A stretch of DNA of 64,000 bases from Herbaspirillum rhizosphaerae (GTDB lineage Bacteria > Pseudomonadota > Gammaproteobacteria > Burkholderiales > Burkholderiaceae_D), in assembly GCF_001189965.1 (NCBI RefSeq), contig NZ_LFLU01000009.1, positions 1 through 64,000 of the forward strand, in the 5' to 3' direction. Below the pieces are notes generated by a model. That model saw only the letters and a list, made by a program, of their open reading frames with translations. It made no database searches and was not told the origin of the DNA. Shown here piece by piece: positions 8,704 to 17,172 of the stretch (positions are counted from its first letter, which is position 1; each line of letters starts with the position of its first letter). Made by a program: the position numbers and the translations under genes.

Positions 8704-9168
8704 TCAGTGCACCCCGTCAGTAAAGTTGCCCAGATTGGGCACGACCTTACGCCACCCCTCGCGCATGTTGTGGAACGCGGTGTCATTCGTTGGCGTGACA
8801 AAGCCGGAATGCACCAGCCGCAATCGCGTGCCTTCCGGAACTCTGGTCAACGTAAATGCGACGACTGTATCCAACCGCGAGCCATATCCTTTGTTGCTCT
8901 CGTGACCGCCTTTCCAGGCATAGACGAAGCGCTCGTTCGGCACAACCTCCAGCACTTCGCAGTGGATGGTGCCGTCCCATTCCCCGGCCGGCTTGGTTTG
9001 ATAAGTGAAGTGTGTGCCCTGTACGGGGGAGAAGCCGTGCGGCTCCATGAGCCAGCGAGCCATCAATGCTCCCGAGGTAAGAGTCTTCCAGATTGTTTCG
9101 GGGGCGTGAGGGAAGACTTCATCCACCACGATTTCCTGCGTAGGCGATTTCAAATTGACATCATTCAT
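8704..9168 (-). CDS. SRPBCC (AHSA1-type) protein partnered with ArsR
   Basis: This 154-residue START-like protein has the AHSA1 signature (VFPHAPETIWKTLTSG near residue 18, RFVYAWKGG, TRLRLVHSGF). Its ATG overlaps the stop of the upstream ArsR gene by four bases, the common two-gene arrangement in which an ArsR repressor controls a ligand-binding SRPBCC protein. Metal-independent ArsR/SRPBCC pairs are widespread, but their ligands are mostly unknown. Confidence 0.87.
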   Translation of the reverse strand: MNDVNLKSPTQEIVVDEVFPHAPETIWKTLTSGALMARWLMEPHGFSPVQGTHFTYQTKPAGEWDGTIHCEVLEVVPNERFVYAWKGGHESNKGYGSRLDTVVAFTLTRVPEGTRLRLVHSGFVTPTNDTAFHNMREGWRKVVPNLGNFTDGVH

Positions 9169-9491
9169 GGATCAATTTCTTTCAAGAGGATTCGGAGATC
9201 GGCAAAGCGCTTGCTCCAGAACACGCCGTAATGGCTCATCCAATCAGCAAGCGGCGCCAGGCCTTTCGGCTCGGCGCGATAGAACACGTTGCGGCCTTGT
9301 GCACGGTCAGCAACCAGACCTGCACGTTTGAGGGAGCCAAGATGCTGTGAGATCGCAGACTGGGTAACGCCGCTGCCCTCGGTCAGTTCAGCCACGCTGA
9401 TTTCCTGCGCTTGCACAATCCGTTCAAAAACAGCGCGCCGCGTGGGATCGGCGAGTGTGCGCATAACAGTGTCAAGAGAAGTGGTGTGCAT
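9165..9491 (-). CDS. ArsR-family transcriptional repressor
   Basis: This 108-residue winged-helix protein has ADPTRRAVFERI and the recognition helix GSGVTQSAISQHLGSLKRAG. The cysteine-pair metal site of arsenic sensors (ELCVCDL) is replaced by EISVAEL, so it is probably not a metal sensor. A longer frame starts at 9593, but 9491 is preferred because a sigma70-like promoter lies between the two positions and the family begins at MHTTSLDTVM. The start codon falls about where transcription should begin, so the mRNA may be leaderless. Autoregulation through the overlapping palindrome is likely. Confidence 0.85.
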   Translation of the reverse strand: MHTTSLDTVMRTLADPTRRAVFERIVQAQEISVAELTEGSGVTQSAISQHLGSLKRAGLVADRAQGRNVFYRAEPKGLAPLADWMSHYGVFWSKRFADLRILLKEIDP

Positions 9492-9496
9492 GGTGA

Positions 9497-9527
9497 ATAT
9501 ATTAGTAATTGCTAATATATAAGTCAA
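9497..9527 (-). promoter_or_regulatory. promoter and palindromic operator of the arsR-START operon
   Basis: On the minus strand TTGACT (9527-9522) and TAATAT (9504-9499) are separated by exactly 17 bp, a near-ideal sigma70 promoter. The -10 and most of the spacer lie in a 24-bp palindrome at 9497-9520 (ATATATTAG-N-AATT-N-CTAATATAT) that is broken at only one symmetric base pair. The -10 ends seven bases before the ATG at 9491, leaving no room for a ribosome binding site. Confidence 0.7.
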
Positions 9528-9655
9528 TACTAATTTGTTCAGCGTCGCAAAAATTTTAGTCAATCGGGGATGTGACGGTATGTCTGATGGCATGGCCCGA
9601 GGATTGACTCGGTGTCCGTTACTATCCGATAGCTGACTTCTCGCTTCCGTACATG

Positions 9656-9681
9656 AAAAAGCCCGCTCAAGCGGGCTTTTT
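9656..9681. terminator. bidirectional rho-independent terminator
   Basis: GCCCGCT pairs with AGCGGGC (9661-9667 and 9670-9676). The stem is flanked by AAAAA on the left and a T-run on the right, so the hairpin can terminate transcription from either side. No gene is evident in the 9594-9982 gap apart from this element and the upstream region of the CoA-transferase. Confidence 0.8.
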
Positions 9682-9982
9682 CTTTAGACGGGAATGTCGG
9701 CTTCTGGCCGAAAGCGGAAGTAGGTCTAAGGGCATTGCCCGAAGTTAGTCTTTCTTGGCTACCAGGATGAAATCCTGAATAGCCACCGATAGCGTGGCCC
9801 GCCGTCCTGGCCGTCACGACATCCTGGAGAATGGCGCCGGCGTACTGATTTCTTCTCAGATCGAACAGAGATGGGGCAGCCCGGCACCTTTCCTATACGA
9901 AAGTATGTATCGATGCATGACGTCCATCCGGTTATCATTTTTCTTCAGTGATAAATCAATCCGCAAGCGCGATGGAGAGAAA

Positions 9983-11431
9983 ATGAAAACGTATGCACCA
10001 GCAATGGATCTGGCTCTGTGTGAATTGCTGGAATTGGGACGCGTCACTATCCCGCCGGGCGGCAATATCAGTATCACCGGTCGCGATCCGGTGTTTCCGA
10101 CTCCTTTTTTGCTTGGCAAGGCCGCTGCAACGGTATTGGCGGCGCAAGGGGCCGCGATATCTTCCATCTGGCACCAGCGCAGCGGCAGGTCGCAAGCAGT
10201 CTCGGTCGATATAGCCGATGCAGCGGTGTCGCTCAAGAGCGTTGTGCATTTGCGTCAACGCGGCTATCCCGTACCCTATCCCGATGAGGCGTACCCGCTG
10301 ACCAATTTCTTCCGCTGCCGCGATGGCCGTCACATCTTCATGCATGCCGGCTACCCCCATTTGCGCGATGGTTTGCTGAAATTGCTCAATTGTCCCAACG
10401 AGGCAGCATCCATCGCAGAAGCCGTGTCGACCTGGGATTCTGCTGCTCTGGAAGACGCCATCGCCAAAGCCAAGCTGTGCGGCGGCATTGCGCGCAGCGA
10501 AGATGAGTGGCTGAATACGCCGCAAGGCCGTCTGCTGGCCAGTCAGCCAGTCATCGAAATTGAACGCATTGGCGATAGCGCACCGGAAGCAATGGGCGCG
10601 GCAAGACGCCCGCTGGAGGGAATTCGGGTGCTTGACCTCACCCATGTTCTGGCCGGCCCCATGTGCACGCGCACCCTGGCGGAGCAGGGGGCGACAGTGT
10701 TGCGGGTGCGTCCGCCTGCCCATCCGGTGATTCCCTCATTCGTGATGGATACCGGCCATGGCAAACTCTCTACGTTGCTGGACCTGACCCAGACACCGGA
10801 TGCGGAACGTCTGAATGGCTTGCTGAAAAGCGCTGACATTTTTGTTCAGAGCTATCGCCCCGGAACGATGGCGGGGCTGGGCTTTTCGGCTGAAGCCGCC
10901 GCCCGGCAGCGGCCCGGCATTGTCTATGTGTCGTTCAGTTGCTACGGCGAGAGCGGTCCGTGGGGCGAGCGCGGCGGCTGGGAACAACTGGCCCAGTCAG
11001 TCACCGGCATGGCGTTTGCCCAGGGCAGTGCGGACAATCCCACGCTGAGTCCGGTCTATCCGAACGACTACATCACCGGTTATCTCGGCGCCTATGGCGC
11101 GCTGGCTGCACTCTTGATGCGAGCGAGAGAGGGCGGCAGCTACCATGTGCGGGTGTCATTGTGTCGTAGTGCCATGTGGACTCAGTCATTTGGCCGTCTG
11201 CTGCCACATGAGTGGCAGCCAGTCCCGGGGCCGTCCGCAGAATTATTGGGGCGGCTGGAGACCACGCGAGAAACGCCTTACGGTATGCTGCGCTTCATGG
11301 GGCCAATCACCTCGTATTCAGAAACAAAACCCTATTGGGAATTTCCCTCGGCGCCGATGGCGGCACATTCACCTGTATGGCCAGAGAACTCCCCGATTAT
11401 CTATAACGCGCCAGATCCGATTCGACTTTGA
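9983..11431 (+). CDS. CaiB/BaiF family (class III) CoA-transferase
   Basis: This 482-residue protein contains a degenerate N-terminal half (residues 1-200) followed by a more typical class III CoA-transferase half (LEGIRVLDLTHVLAGP at 211-226, DIFVQSYRPG near 285). The catalytic aspartate is in YPNDYITGY (D362). Family members move CoA between carboxylic acids. Start 9983 has GGAGAGA just upstream; an in-frame extension to 9794 lacks family similarity. It is followed after 39 bp by the hybrid kinase on the same strand, so cotranscription is possible. The substrate is unknown. Confidence 0.82.
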   Translation: MKTYAPAMDLALCELLELGRVTIPPGGNISITGRDPVFPTPFLLGKAAATVLAAQGAAISSIWHQRSGRSQAVSVDIADAAVSLKSVVHLRQRGYPVPYPDEAYPLTNFFRCRDGRHIFMHAGYPHLRDGLLKLLNCPNEAASIAEAVSTWDSAALEDAIAKAKLCGGIARSEDEWLNTPQGRLLASQPVIEIERIGDSAPEAMGAARRPLEGIRVLDLTHVLAGPMCTRTLAEQGATVLRVRPPAHPVIPSFVMDTGHGKLSTLLDLTQTPDAERLNGLLKSADIFVQSYRPGTMAGLGFSAEAAARQRPGIVYVSFSCYGESGPWGERGGWEQLAQSVTGMAFAQGSADNPTLSPVYPNDYITGYLGAYGALAALLMRAREGGSYHVRVSLCRSAMWTQSFGRLLPHEWQPVPGPSAELLGRLETTRETPYGMLRFMGPITSYSETKPYWEFPSAPMAAHSPVWPENSPIIYNAPDPIRL

Positions 11432-11470
11432 CATCCAGCCTATGCCGCCACTGCGAAGATCGCTAGCACC

Positions 11471-13741
11471 ATGTTCCCGACAAGATCGCTGACGCTGAAT
11501 ATCGGCGGCTTGAGAGCCAAGTTGCTGATCGTCGTTTTCATTGCCGTCTTGCCGGCGTTGGGAGTGATCTTGTACAACACGGCCTCATCCAGGCAGCTGG
11601 CAATCAGCGAAGCTGAAAAGTCGGCGCTGGAATGGGTGCATGTGATCAGCAACTACCAGCGCGATCTGGACCGCCAGACCAGAACCATGGTTGAGTTGCT
11701 GGCGCGCGACCCGATCGTGTTCAGTAAAGATCACGACGCATGCAACCGGCGCTTCGCCGATTTGCTGTTCAATGCCGTGAACCAGCCGGAAAATTTTTTC
11801 AATTTTGTCGCCATTGACTTGAACGGGGATATCTATTGCGCGGCGCGCAAGGGAGAACCTGGAAACATGCACGTCCGCGACCGCGAGTATTTCTGGCAAG
11901 TCCGGACCATGGAGAAGCCGGTTACCGGCGGCTACGTGTTCGGTAAAATCATCAAAGCCCCGATCGTGCCGTTCGCCGGCCCGATTTTCGATGCCCGTCA
12001 TCAGCTGAAGGGGGTGATGCTGGTCACAGTCAATCTCTCCTGGCTCTCCAAAACGATTGCTCCGCGGCTGCCGAAAGGCGCGATTCTGAGCTTGTACGAT
12101 AGCAACGGGACGATACTGGTGCATAGCTCCGACCAAAGCACCATGGTGGGAAAGAAAGACGCGCTGTTCTCCAAGCTATTGACCGGTAACGATGACGGCG
12201 TGTTTTCCAGCAGCGATGTGGGCGATGGCATCGAACGCCTGAATGCTTTTGCACGCATTCCCTACGGCGAACACAGTTTCTACGTGGTGGTCAGCATCCC
12301 CAGAGGGGAAGCCTACGCCAATGCCAATGCGACATTGAAGCGCGGCTTGTTGATCTTGTCGGCAGCCATCTGCGCCATTTTGCTGGCGGCATGGTGGATC
12401 GGCAATTCGCTGATCCTGGATTCGATTGATCATTTGATGGCCGCCGTGCTCGATATGACGGCCGGGAAATTGTCGGCGCGGGTTACCCTGCGCCGGCGCG
12501 ATGAAATCGGCTTGCTGGGACGGGCCTTCAACAACATGGCCGGCGTGCTGGAAACCGCGGTGAGCGAGGCCGAGCGCCTGAAGAGCGAAGCGGAGGTGCG
12601 CTCGCACCAGCTGGAGCTGGTGAATCAAGCCAAATCGCGTTTTCTGGCCGCGGCCAGCCACGATCTGCGCCAGCCCATGCATGCACTGAACCTGTATCTG
12701 GGAGCACTGACCCTGCACCAATTGCCGCCGTCTGCGCTGCCGGTGCTGGCGAACGTACGCCTGTGCGCTGAAACCATGGATGAAATGTTCCGCGCCTTAT
12801 TGGATATTTCGCAGCTGGATGCCAGCATCGTGCAGGCGGAAATCGGCATTTTCCCTATCGAACAGCTACTGGAGCGGGTCAGAATGGAGTTTCTGCCGGC
12901 AGCACAAGCCAAGGGCCTGGCGCTGCATGTTGCACCGTGTTCTGCATTCATCAAGAGCGACCCGGTATTGTTGTCGCGCATCCTGAGCAATTTAATGGCC
13001 AATGCCGTGCGCTATACCGAGCACGGAAAAATTCTGCTGGGCTGCCGCCGTAAAGGCAATCAGCTGCAACTGGCGGTGTATGACACCGGTCCCGGGATCG
13101 CGCCGGAACACCAGGCGGAGGTATTTGAAGAGTTTTACCAGGTCGGGAATCCCGAACGCGACAGAAGGCAGGGGCTGGGGCTGGGTCTGGCCATCGTGAA
13201 GCGCCTGGCAGTGCTGCTTGATACGCATATGACGCTGATTTCCAGGCCCGGTCATGGCTCCATGTTCGCACTCGATCTGCCGCTCGTGCATGCCGAAAAC
13301 CTGGTGCTCGATCGCATCATGCCGGCGCGCGGCAATGACGGCGAGCTGGCAGGGGCCCTGGTTGTCGTGGTGGATGATGAACCCGTGATTCTGGATGCAA
13401 CCCGGACCCTGTTGGAGCAGTGGGGCTGCACGGTGATTGCCGCCACCTCGGGGAGCGCGGCGATTGAACAGCTCAGTCTCAGTTCGGAAATACCCGATGC
13501 ATTGCTGTGCGATTACCGTTTGCGCGGCAACGAAACCGGCATCGACGTGATCAATGCAATCCGGAACGAGTACAACGAAAATATCCCGGCCTTGTTGATC
13601 AGCGGCGATACCGGCCCGCAACGAGTCCAGGAAATTCAGGCCAGCGGCTTGACCGTGTTGCACAAGCCGGTTCTGGATCACATGCTGCACGCTGCATTGG
13701 CCACGCTGGTCAACGGCAAGCAGGAAGTTTCCGGCGCCTGA
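11471..13741 (+). CDS. hybrid sensor histidine kinase, dCache-HAMP-HisKA-HATPase-REC
   Basis: This 756-residue membrane kinase has TM1 at about 14-36, a periplasmic double-Cache domain at 40-285, TM2 at about 292-311, and HAMP at about 312-365. The H-box ASHDLRQPMHAL holds phosphorylatable H397, followed by the N-box near 507-516, G-boxes DTGPGI and GLGLGLAIVKR, and a C-terminal receiver with D681. Cache domains sense small extracellular molecules such as organic acids or amino acids. A LuxR-type regulator lies convergently 41 bp downstream. The kinase strongly resembles the one at 49681-51477 outside the sensor domain, so the two arose by duplication. Confidence 0.92.
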   Translation: MFPTRSLTLNIGGLRAKLLIVVFIAVLPALGVILYNTASSRQLAISEAEKSALEWVHVISNYQRDLDRQTRTMVELLARDPIVFSKDHDACNRRFADLLFNAVNQPENFFNFVAIDLNGDIYCAARKGEPGNMHVRDREYFWQVRTMEKPVTGGYVFGKIIKAPIVPFAGPIFDARHQLKGVMLVTVNLSWLSKTIAPRLPKGAILSLYDSNGTILVHSSDQSTMVGKKDALFSKLLTGNDDGVFSSSDVGDGIERLNAFARIPYGEHSFYVVVSIPRGEAYANANATLKRGLLILSAAICAILLAAWWIGNSLILDSIDHLMAAVLDMTAGKLSARVTLRRRDEIGLLGRAFNNMAGVLETAVSEAERLKSEAEVRSHQLELVNQAKSRFLAAASHDLRQPMHALNLYLGALTLHQLPPSALPVLANVRLCAETMDEMFRALLDISQLDASIVQAEIGIFPIEQLLERVRMEFLPAAQAKGLALHVAPCSAFIKSDPVLLSRILSNLMANAVRYTEHGKILLGCRRKGNQLQLAVYDTGPGIAPEHQAEVFEEFYQVGNPERDRRQGLGLGLAIVKRLAVLLDTHMTLISRPGHGSMFALDLPLVHAENLVLDRIMPARGNDGELAGALVVVVDDEPVILDATRTLLEQWGCTVIAATSGSAAIEQLSLSSEIPDALLCDYRLRGNETGIDVINAIRNEYNENIPALLISGDTGPQRVQEIQASGLTVLHKPVLDHMLHAALATLVNGKQEVSGA

Positions 13742-13782
13742 GCGAAGCGGCGGGATATCGCCACCACAGTAATGACGCGTTG

Positions 13783-14424
13783 TTATCCGACTTCGCTGAT
13801 TTGATACAGGCCCAGGCGCCGCGCGGCCGATACGGCCTGGGTCCGATTCACCACGTTCAAGGTACGAAACACGGCCGAGACATGCATCTTCACCGTGATT
13901 TCAGCTAGTCCGAGACGCAGGCCAATTTCCTTGTTGGATTGCCCATACGAGAGCAGCACGAGGATTTCTTGCTGGCGCGGCGTCAGTTTGATGGACGCCT
14001 CTTCATCGATGGCAATCTTGCCATTGGCAGTAATCCACTCCGGCTCGAGCAACTCATTGTTCAGCAAGCGCCGCATGATATCGGCCATCACCTCGGTTGA
14101 CACTGCTTTCGACAGCACAACTTTCGCACCGGCGCGGATGGCCGCCATTGTTTCGCGACGATCTTCCGAGGCCGAGACCACCACAATCAGCGCTGACGGG
14201 CATTTGTATCTGAAGGATGCAATCGCATCCACCCCGCGCAATCCCGGCAGCCCCAGGTCAAGCATGATCACGCCGACGTTCTCAGCCTGATCAGCCATAC
14301 GGAGTCCTTCTTCTGCGGAAGAAGCCGCCAAGGTAGTCGACTCACTGAGGACGACATGCATCAGATGGACCAGTGCGCCGCGGTAGAGCGGGTGATCTTC
14401 AACGATAAGAGTGGTCGTTGCCAT
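13783..14424 (-). CDS. LuxR/FixJ-type response regulator
   Basis: This 213-residue protein has a receiver with acidic pocket ED (residues 9-10), phosphoacceptor D56 in IMLDLGLPG and conserved Lys near 109, then a LuxR helix-turn-helix (LTPRQQEILVLLSYGQSNKEIG). The start at 14424 is the family start; an upstream frame reaching 14517 is unlikely. It is convergent with the hybrid kinase at 11471 and is its probable partner. Target genes may include itself or the CoA-transferase. Confidence 0.9.
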   Translation of the reverse strand: MATTTLIVEDHPLYRGALVHLMHVVLSESTTLAASSAEEGLRMADQAENVGVIMLDLGLPGLRGVDAIASFRYKCPSALIVVVSASEDRRETMAAIRAGAKVVLSKAVSTEVMADIMRRLLNNELLEPEWITANGKIAIDEEASIKLTPRQQEILVLLSYGQSNKEIGLRLGLAEITVKMHVSAVFRTLNVVNRTQAVSAARRLGLYQISEVG

Positions 14425-14492
14425 AAGTTTGAGTTCGGCCCGCGAGGAAATAGCTGACAAATAGGAAAGATACACACAATTCTTTTGCGGCG

Positions 14493-14508
14493 ATACATAC
14501 GTCTGTAT
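14493..14508. promoter_or_regulatory. palindrome upstream of the response regulator gene
   Basis: ATACATACGTCTGTAT at 14493-14508 is an inverted repeat (ATACA-N-ACGT-N-TGTAT) with one mismatched pair. It lies 69 bp upstream of the regulator's ATG. It could be an autoregulatory operator. The geometry is seen; the binding protein is a guess. Confidence 0.35.
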
Positions 14509-14628
14509 AGATGCCAATGCCGCCTCGTGACGCTATCGTTCTATCACTGTTGAATCAGATCTTTCAGCAGTCCTGTTAATTAAGCAGGCAAATATGCCGA
14601 TCACGTATAACCGCAAACATGTATTCCC

Positions 14629-14883
14629 ATGACCAGAATTGAGATACCTGAGCAACTGCGCAGCAAACTGGGACCTGAAATGGGTGAGGGTATCCATTGG
14701 ATCGACGTCAAACTGCATAGTGGCCGTACGCTGAAAAATCTGATGGTTCTGGACGGAAAAGAAATCGTTTTCTCTCAATTTAAATCAGGCAGCGACTGCG
14801 GATCGTCATTTTCAAGTCACGATATTTTGCTCATCCGACGCCAGAGCATTTTTCCTTTTTGGTGGCAACGCTTATCTAAATAA
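14629..14883 (+). CDS. small hypothetical protein
   Basis: This 84-residue frame begins MTRIEIPEQL and contains HSGRTLKNLMVLDGKEIV, which looks like a folded small cytosolic protein with beta strands, and ends in a Trp-rich FPFWWQRL. No clear ribosome binding site precedes the ATG. It lies alone between the response regulator and the ars operon and is followed by a possible hairpin terminator. I do not recognise the family. Confidence 0.5.
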   Translation: MTRIEIPEQLRSKLGPEMGEGIHWIDVKLHSGRTLKNLMVLDGKEIVFSQFKSGSDCGSSFSSHDILLIRRQSIFPFWWQRLSK

Positions 14884-14950
14884 TCTTCTTGCGATCATGG
14901 CGTCGGCCTCGCTTATTCATTGGGTCATTTTCTTGATTGATCATGGAAAG

Positions 14951-14972
14951 GCCTGCATTTGCGGGCGTTTTT
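14951..14972 (+). terminator. possible rho-independent terminator
   Basis: GCCTGC (14951-14956) pairs with GCGGGC (14961-14966) with one G-T pair, a four-base loop and then GTTTTTC. It is placed 68 bp after the small hypothetical gene and before the ars operon. The stem is short. Confidence 0.45.
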
Positions 14973-15031
14973 CAGCGTCCCATGCCGGCTTTTGGTCGTA
15001 AACCGGCGTCGGCCGGCAATGAATTTTTTCC

Positions 15032-15068
15032 TTGCCCATCACTTATATTTCAATAATAATTGAAATAT
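15032..15068 (+). promoter_or_regulatory. ars operon promoter and ArsR operator
   Basis: A 24-bp inverted repeat at 15045-15068 (arms ATATTTCAAT and ATTGAAATAT, spacer AATA) is the likely ArsR site. TTGCCC (15032-15037) and AATAAT (15055-15060) stand 17 bp apart, so the -10 falls in the operator's centre and bound repressor would block polymerase directly. Confidence 0.65.
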
Positions 15069-15087
15069 TGAATTAATGAGAAAAGCC

Positions 15088-15423
15088 ATGGAAACAAAAG
15101 CCGTCATCGCAGCCTTGAGCGCATTGGCCCAGGAATCCCGCCTGAGCATCTTTCGCCATCTGGTGCAGATCGGTCCGGAAGGCTGCGCGGCCAGCAAGAT
15201 AGGTGAAGCCTTGGAGATTGCTCCTTCGTCATTGTCCTTCCACATGAAAGAGCTGTCGCACGCCGGCCTGGTGACGTCAAGGCAAGAGGGACGTTTCGTC
15301 ATTTATGCCGCCAACTATGCGGCCATGAACGACGTCCTCGGTTTTCTCACGGAGAATTGCTGCGGCGGCAACGTGTGTTCGCCGGTAAGCGCGTGCTGCC
15401 CGCCGTCCGCCTCGGTGGCTTAG
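15088..15423 (+). CDS. arsR: arsenic-responsive ArsR repressor
   Basis: This 111-residue winged-helix repressor has [20 protein letters not shown] and a helix [17 protein letters not shown]. The Cys-rich C-terminal tail (C91, C92, C97, C103, C104) is a typical alternative trivalent arsenic site in this ArsR branch. A frame start at 15076 exists, but ATG 15088 fits the family start and gives a short leader after the promoter. It heads an arsR-arsB-arsC-arsH operon and should repress it until arsenite binds. Confidence 0.9.
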   Translation: METKAVIAALSALAQESRLSIFRHLVQIGPEGCAASKIGEALEIAPSSLSFHMKELSHAGLVTSRQEGRFVIYAANYAAMNDVLGFLTENCCGGNVCSPVSACCPPSASVA

Positions 15424-15434
15424 ACGAGACGATC

Positions 15435-16715
15435 ATGCCGGCGGCGGTTGTCATCTTTTTGTGTACCCTGCTACTGGTCATCTGGCAGCCCAGAGGCTTG
15501 GGCATCGGCTGGAGCGCATGCGGCGGCGCAGCCGTGGCGCTGGCCTGCGGCGTGATCCATTGGGCGGATATTCCGACGGTGTGGCATATCGTCTGGAATG
15601 CCACCGCGACCTTCATTGCCGTCATCATCATCAGCCTGTTGCTGGACAAGGCAGGCGTTTTCGAATGGGCGGCGCTGCATGTGGCCCGATGGGGAGGGGG
15701 CAACGGGAGGCGCTTGTTCGTGCTGCTGGTGTTGCTGGGTGCGGTCGTCTCGGCGATCTTTGCCAACGATGGCGCCGCACTGATCCTGACACCCATCGTC
15801 ATTGCCATGCTGCAGGCGCTGCGGTTTTCGCCGCAGGCAACCCTGGCGTTCGTCATGGCGGCCGGCTTCATCGCCGATACCGCCAGCTTGCCGCTGGTGG
15901 TGTCGAACCTGGTGAATATCGTCTCGGCGGATTATTTCAAGCTCGGTTTCGCCGAGTACGCCGGCGTCATGGCGCCGGTGAATCTGGCGTCGGTGGCCTT
16001 CACCCTGCTGATGCTCTGCATCTTCTTCCGCAAGGACATCCCGGCTGTGTACGACATGAAGCAGCTCAAGGCGCCGGCCGAAGCGATCCGGGACCGGGCC
16101 ACTTTCACGGCGGGATGGTGGGTGCTGGGATTGCTCTTGCTCGGTTTTTTCTGGCTGGAAAAACTGGGCGTACCGATCAGTGTGGTCGCCGGCGGCGGCG
16201 CCGTCATCTTGTTGACGGTCGCCGCGAGGGGGCGTGCGATTCCGACGCGCGAGGTCATCAAAGGCGCTCCGTGGCAAATCGTATTCTTCTCCGTCGGCAT
16301 GTACCTGGTCGTCTACGGCCTCCGTAATGCCGGCCTGACGGCTCACCTGACACAGGTGTTCAACGCCCTGGCAGGACATGGCGTCTGGACGGCGGCACTG
16401 GGAACCGGCTTCTTGACCGCCATCCTGTCTTCCATCATGAACAACATGCCGACGGTGCTGGTGGGCGCGCTTTCCATCGATGCCACGACGGCGCATGGAG
16501 CGGTACGCGAGGCCATGGTCTATGCCAACGTGATCGGCTGCGACCTCGGCCCCAAGATCACGCCGATAGGCAGCCTGGCGACGCTGCTCTGGCTGCACGT
16601 GCTGGATCAGAAGAAGCTCCACATCTCGTGGGGATACTACTTCCGCACCGGCGCCATGCTCACGATGCCGGTGCTGCTGGCGACGCTCGCGGCGCTGGCC
16701 TTACGCCTGCAATAG
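15435..16715 (+). CDS. arsB: arsenite efflux transporter ArsB family
   Basis: This 426-residue inner-membrane protein has about ten to twelve hydrophobic segments. Signature stretches are [18 protein letters not shown] near residue 113 and [13 protein letters not shown] near 335, typical of the ArsB/NhaD ion-transporter superfamily. It expels arsenite, or antimonite, from the cytoplasm using the proton gradient. The start at 15435 lies 11 bases after the arsR stop. A longer frame overlapping arsR is rejected because it lacks the hydrophobic start. Confidence 0.9.
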   Translation: MPAAVVIFLCTLLLVIWQPRGLGIGWSACGGAAVALACGVIHWADIPTVWHIVWNATATFIAVIIISLLLDKAGVFEWAALHVARWGGGNGRRLFVLLVLLGAVVSAIFANDGAALILTPIVIAMLQALRFSPQATLAFVMAAGFIADTASLPLVVSNLVNIVSADYFKLGFAEYAGVMAPVNLASVAFTLLMLCIFFRKDIPAVYDMKQLKAPAEAIRDRATFTAGWWVLGLLLLGFFWLEKLGVPISVVAGGGAVILLTVAARGRAIPTREVIKGAPWQIVFFSVGMYLVVYGLRNAGLTAHLTQVFNALAGHGVWTAALGTGFLTAILSSIMNNMPTVLVGALSIDATTAHGAVREAMVYANVIGCDLGPKITPIGSLATLLWLHVLDQKKLHISWGYYFRTGAMLTMPVLLATLAALALRLQ

Positions 16716-16743
16716 CAACACCTCTCACTATCTGGGAAACATC

Positions 16744-17172
16744 ATGACCATCATCTATCACAATCCGGCCTGCGGCACCTCGCGCAATACACTGGCCATG
16801 ATCCGCAACAGCGGCGAGGAACCGACCGTCATTGAATATCTGCAGCATCCGCCAAGTCGCGAGCAGCTGGTCGCGATGATCCGCGACGCCGGCCTGAGCG
16901 TACGCGAAGCGATTCGCCAGAAGGGCACGCCCTACGCTGAACTGGGCCTGGATAACGCCGCGCTGACGGATCAGCAGTTGCTGGACGCCATGCTGGCGCA
17001 TCCCGTTCTGATCAACCGGCCGTTTGTCGTGACGCCCAAGGGCACACGTTTGTGCCGGCCATCCGAGCTGGTGCTGGAGATCCTGACCAATCCGCAGTTG
17101 GGAGCGTTCACCAAGGAAGATGGCGAAGTCGTGGTCAATGCGGAGGGGCAGCGTGTCGCACCAGCTCAGTGA
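16744..17172 (+). CDS. arsC: arsenate reductase, glutaredoxin-dependent
   Basis: This 142-residue protein has the active-site loop [11 protein letters not shown] with catalytic C10, the [12 protein letters not shown] segment and the [17 protein letters not shown] segment bearing the arginines that stabilise the thiarsahydroxy intermediate. It reduces arsenate to arsenite with glutathione and glutaredoxin in the cytoplasm, supplying substrate to ArsB. It is 28 bp after arsB, and its end overlaps the arsH start. Confidence 0.93.
   Translation: MTIIYHNPACGTSRNTLAMIRNSGEEPTVIEYLQHPPSREQLVAMIRDAGLSVREAIRQKGTPYAELGLDNAALTDQQLLDAMLAHPVLINRPFVVTPKGTRLCRPSELVLEILTNPQLGAFTKEDGEVVVNAEGQRVAPAQ

Noticed and set aside
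9560..9817. 85-residue minus frame
   Set aside because: It spans a clear terminator hairpin and has no similarity or ribosome binding site.
15471..16622. 383-residue frame antisense to arsB
   Set aside because: Composition is His/Gln/Arg-rich as expected from the shadow of a GC-rich membrane protein gene; arsB is clear on the other strand.
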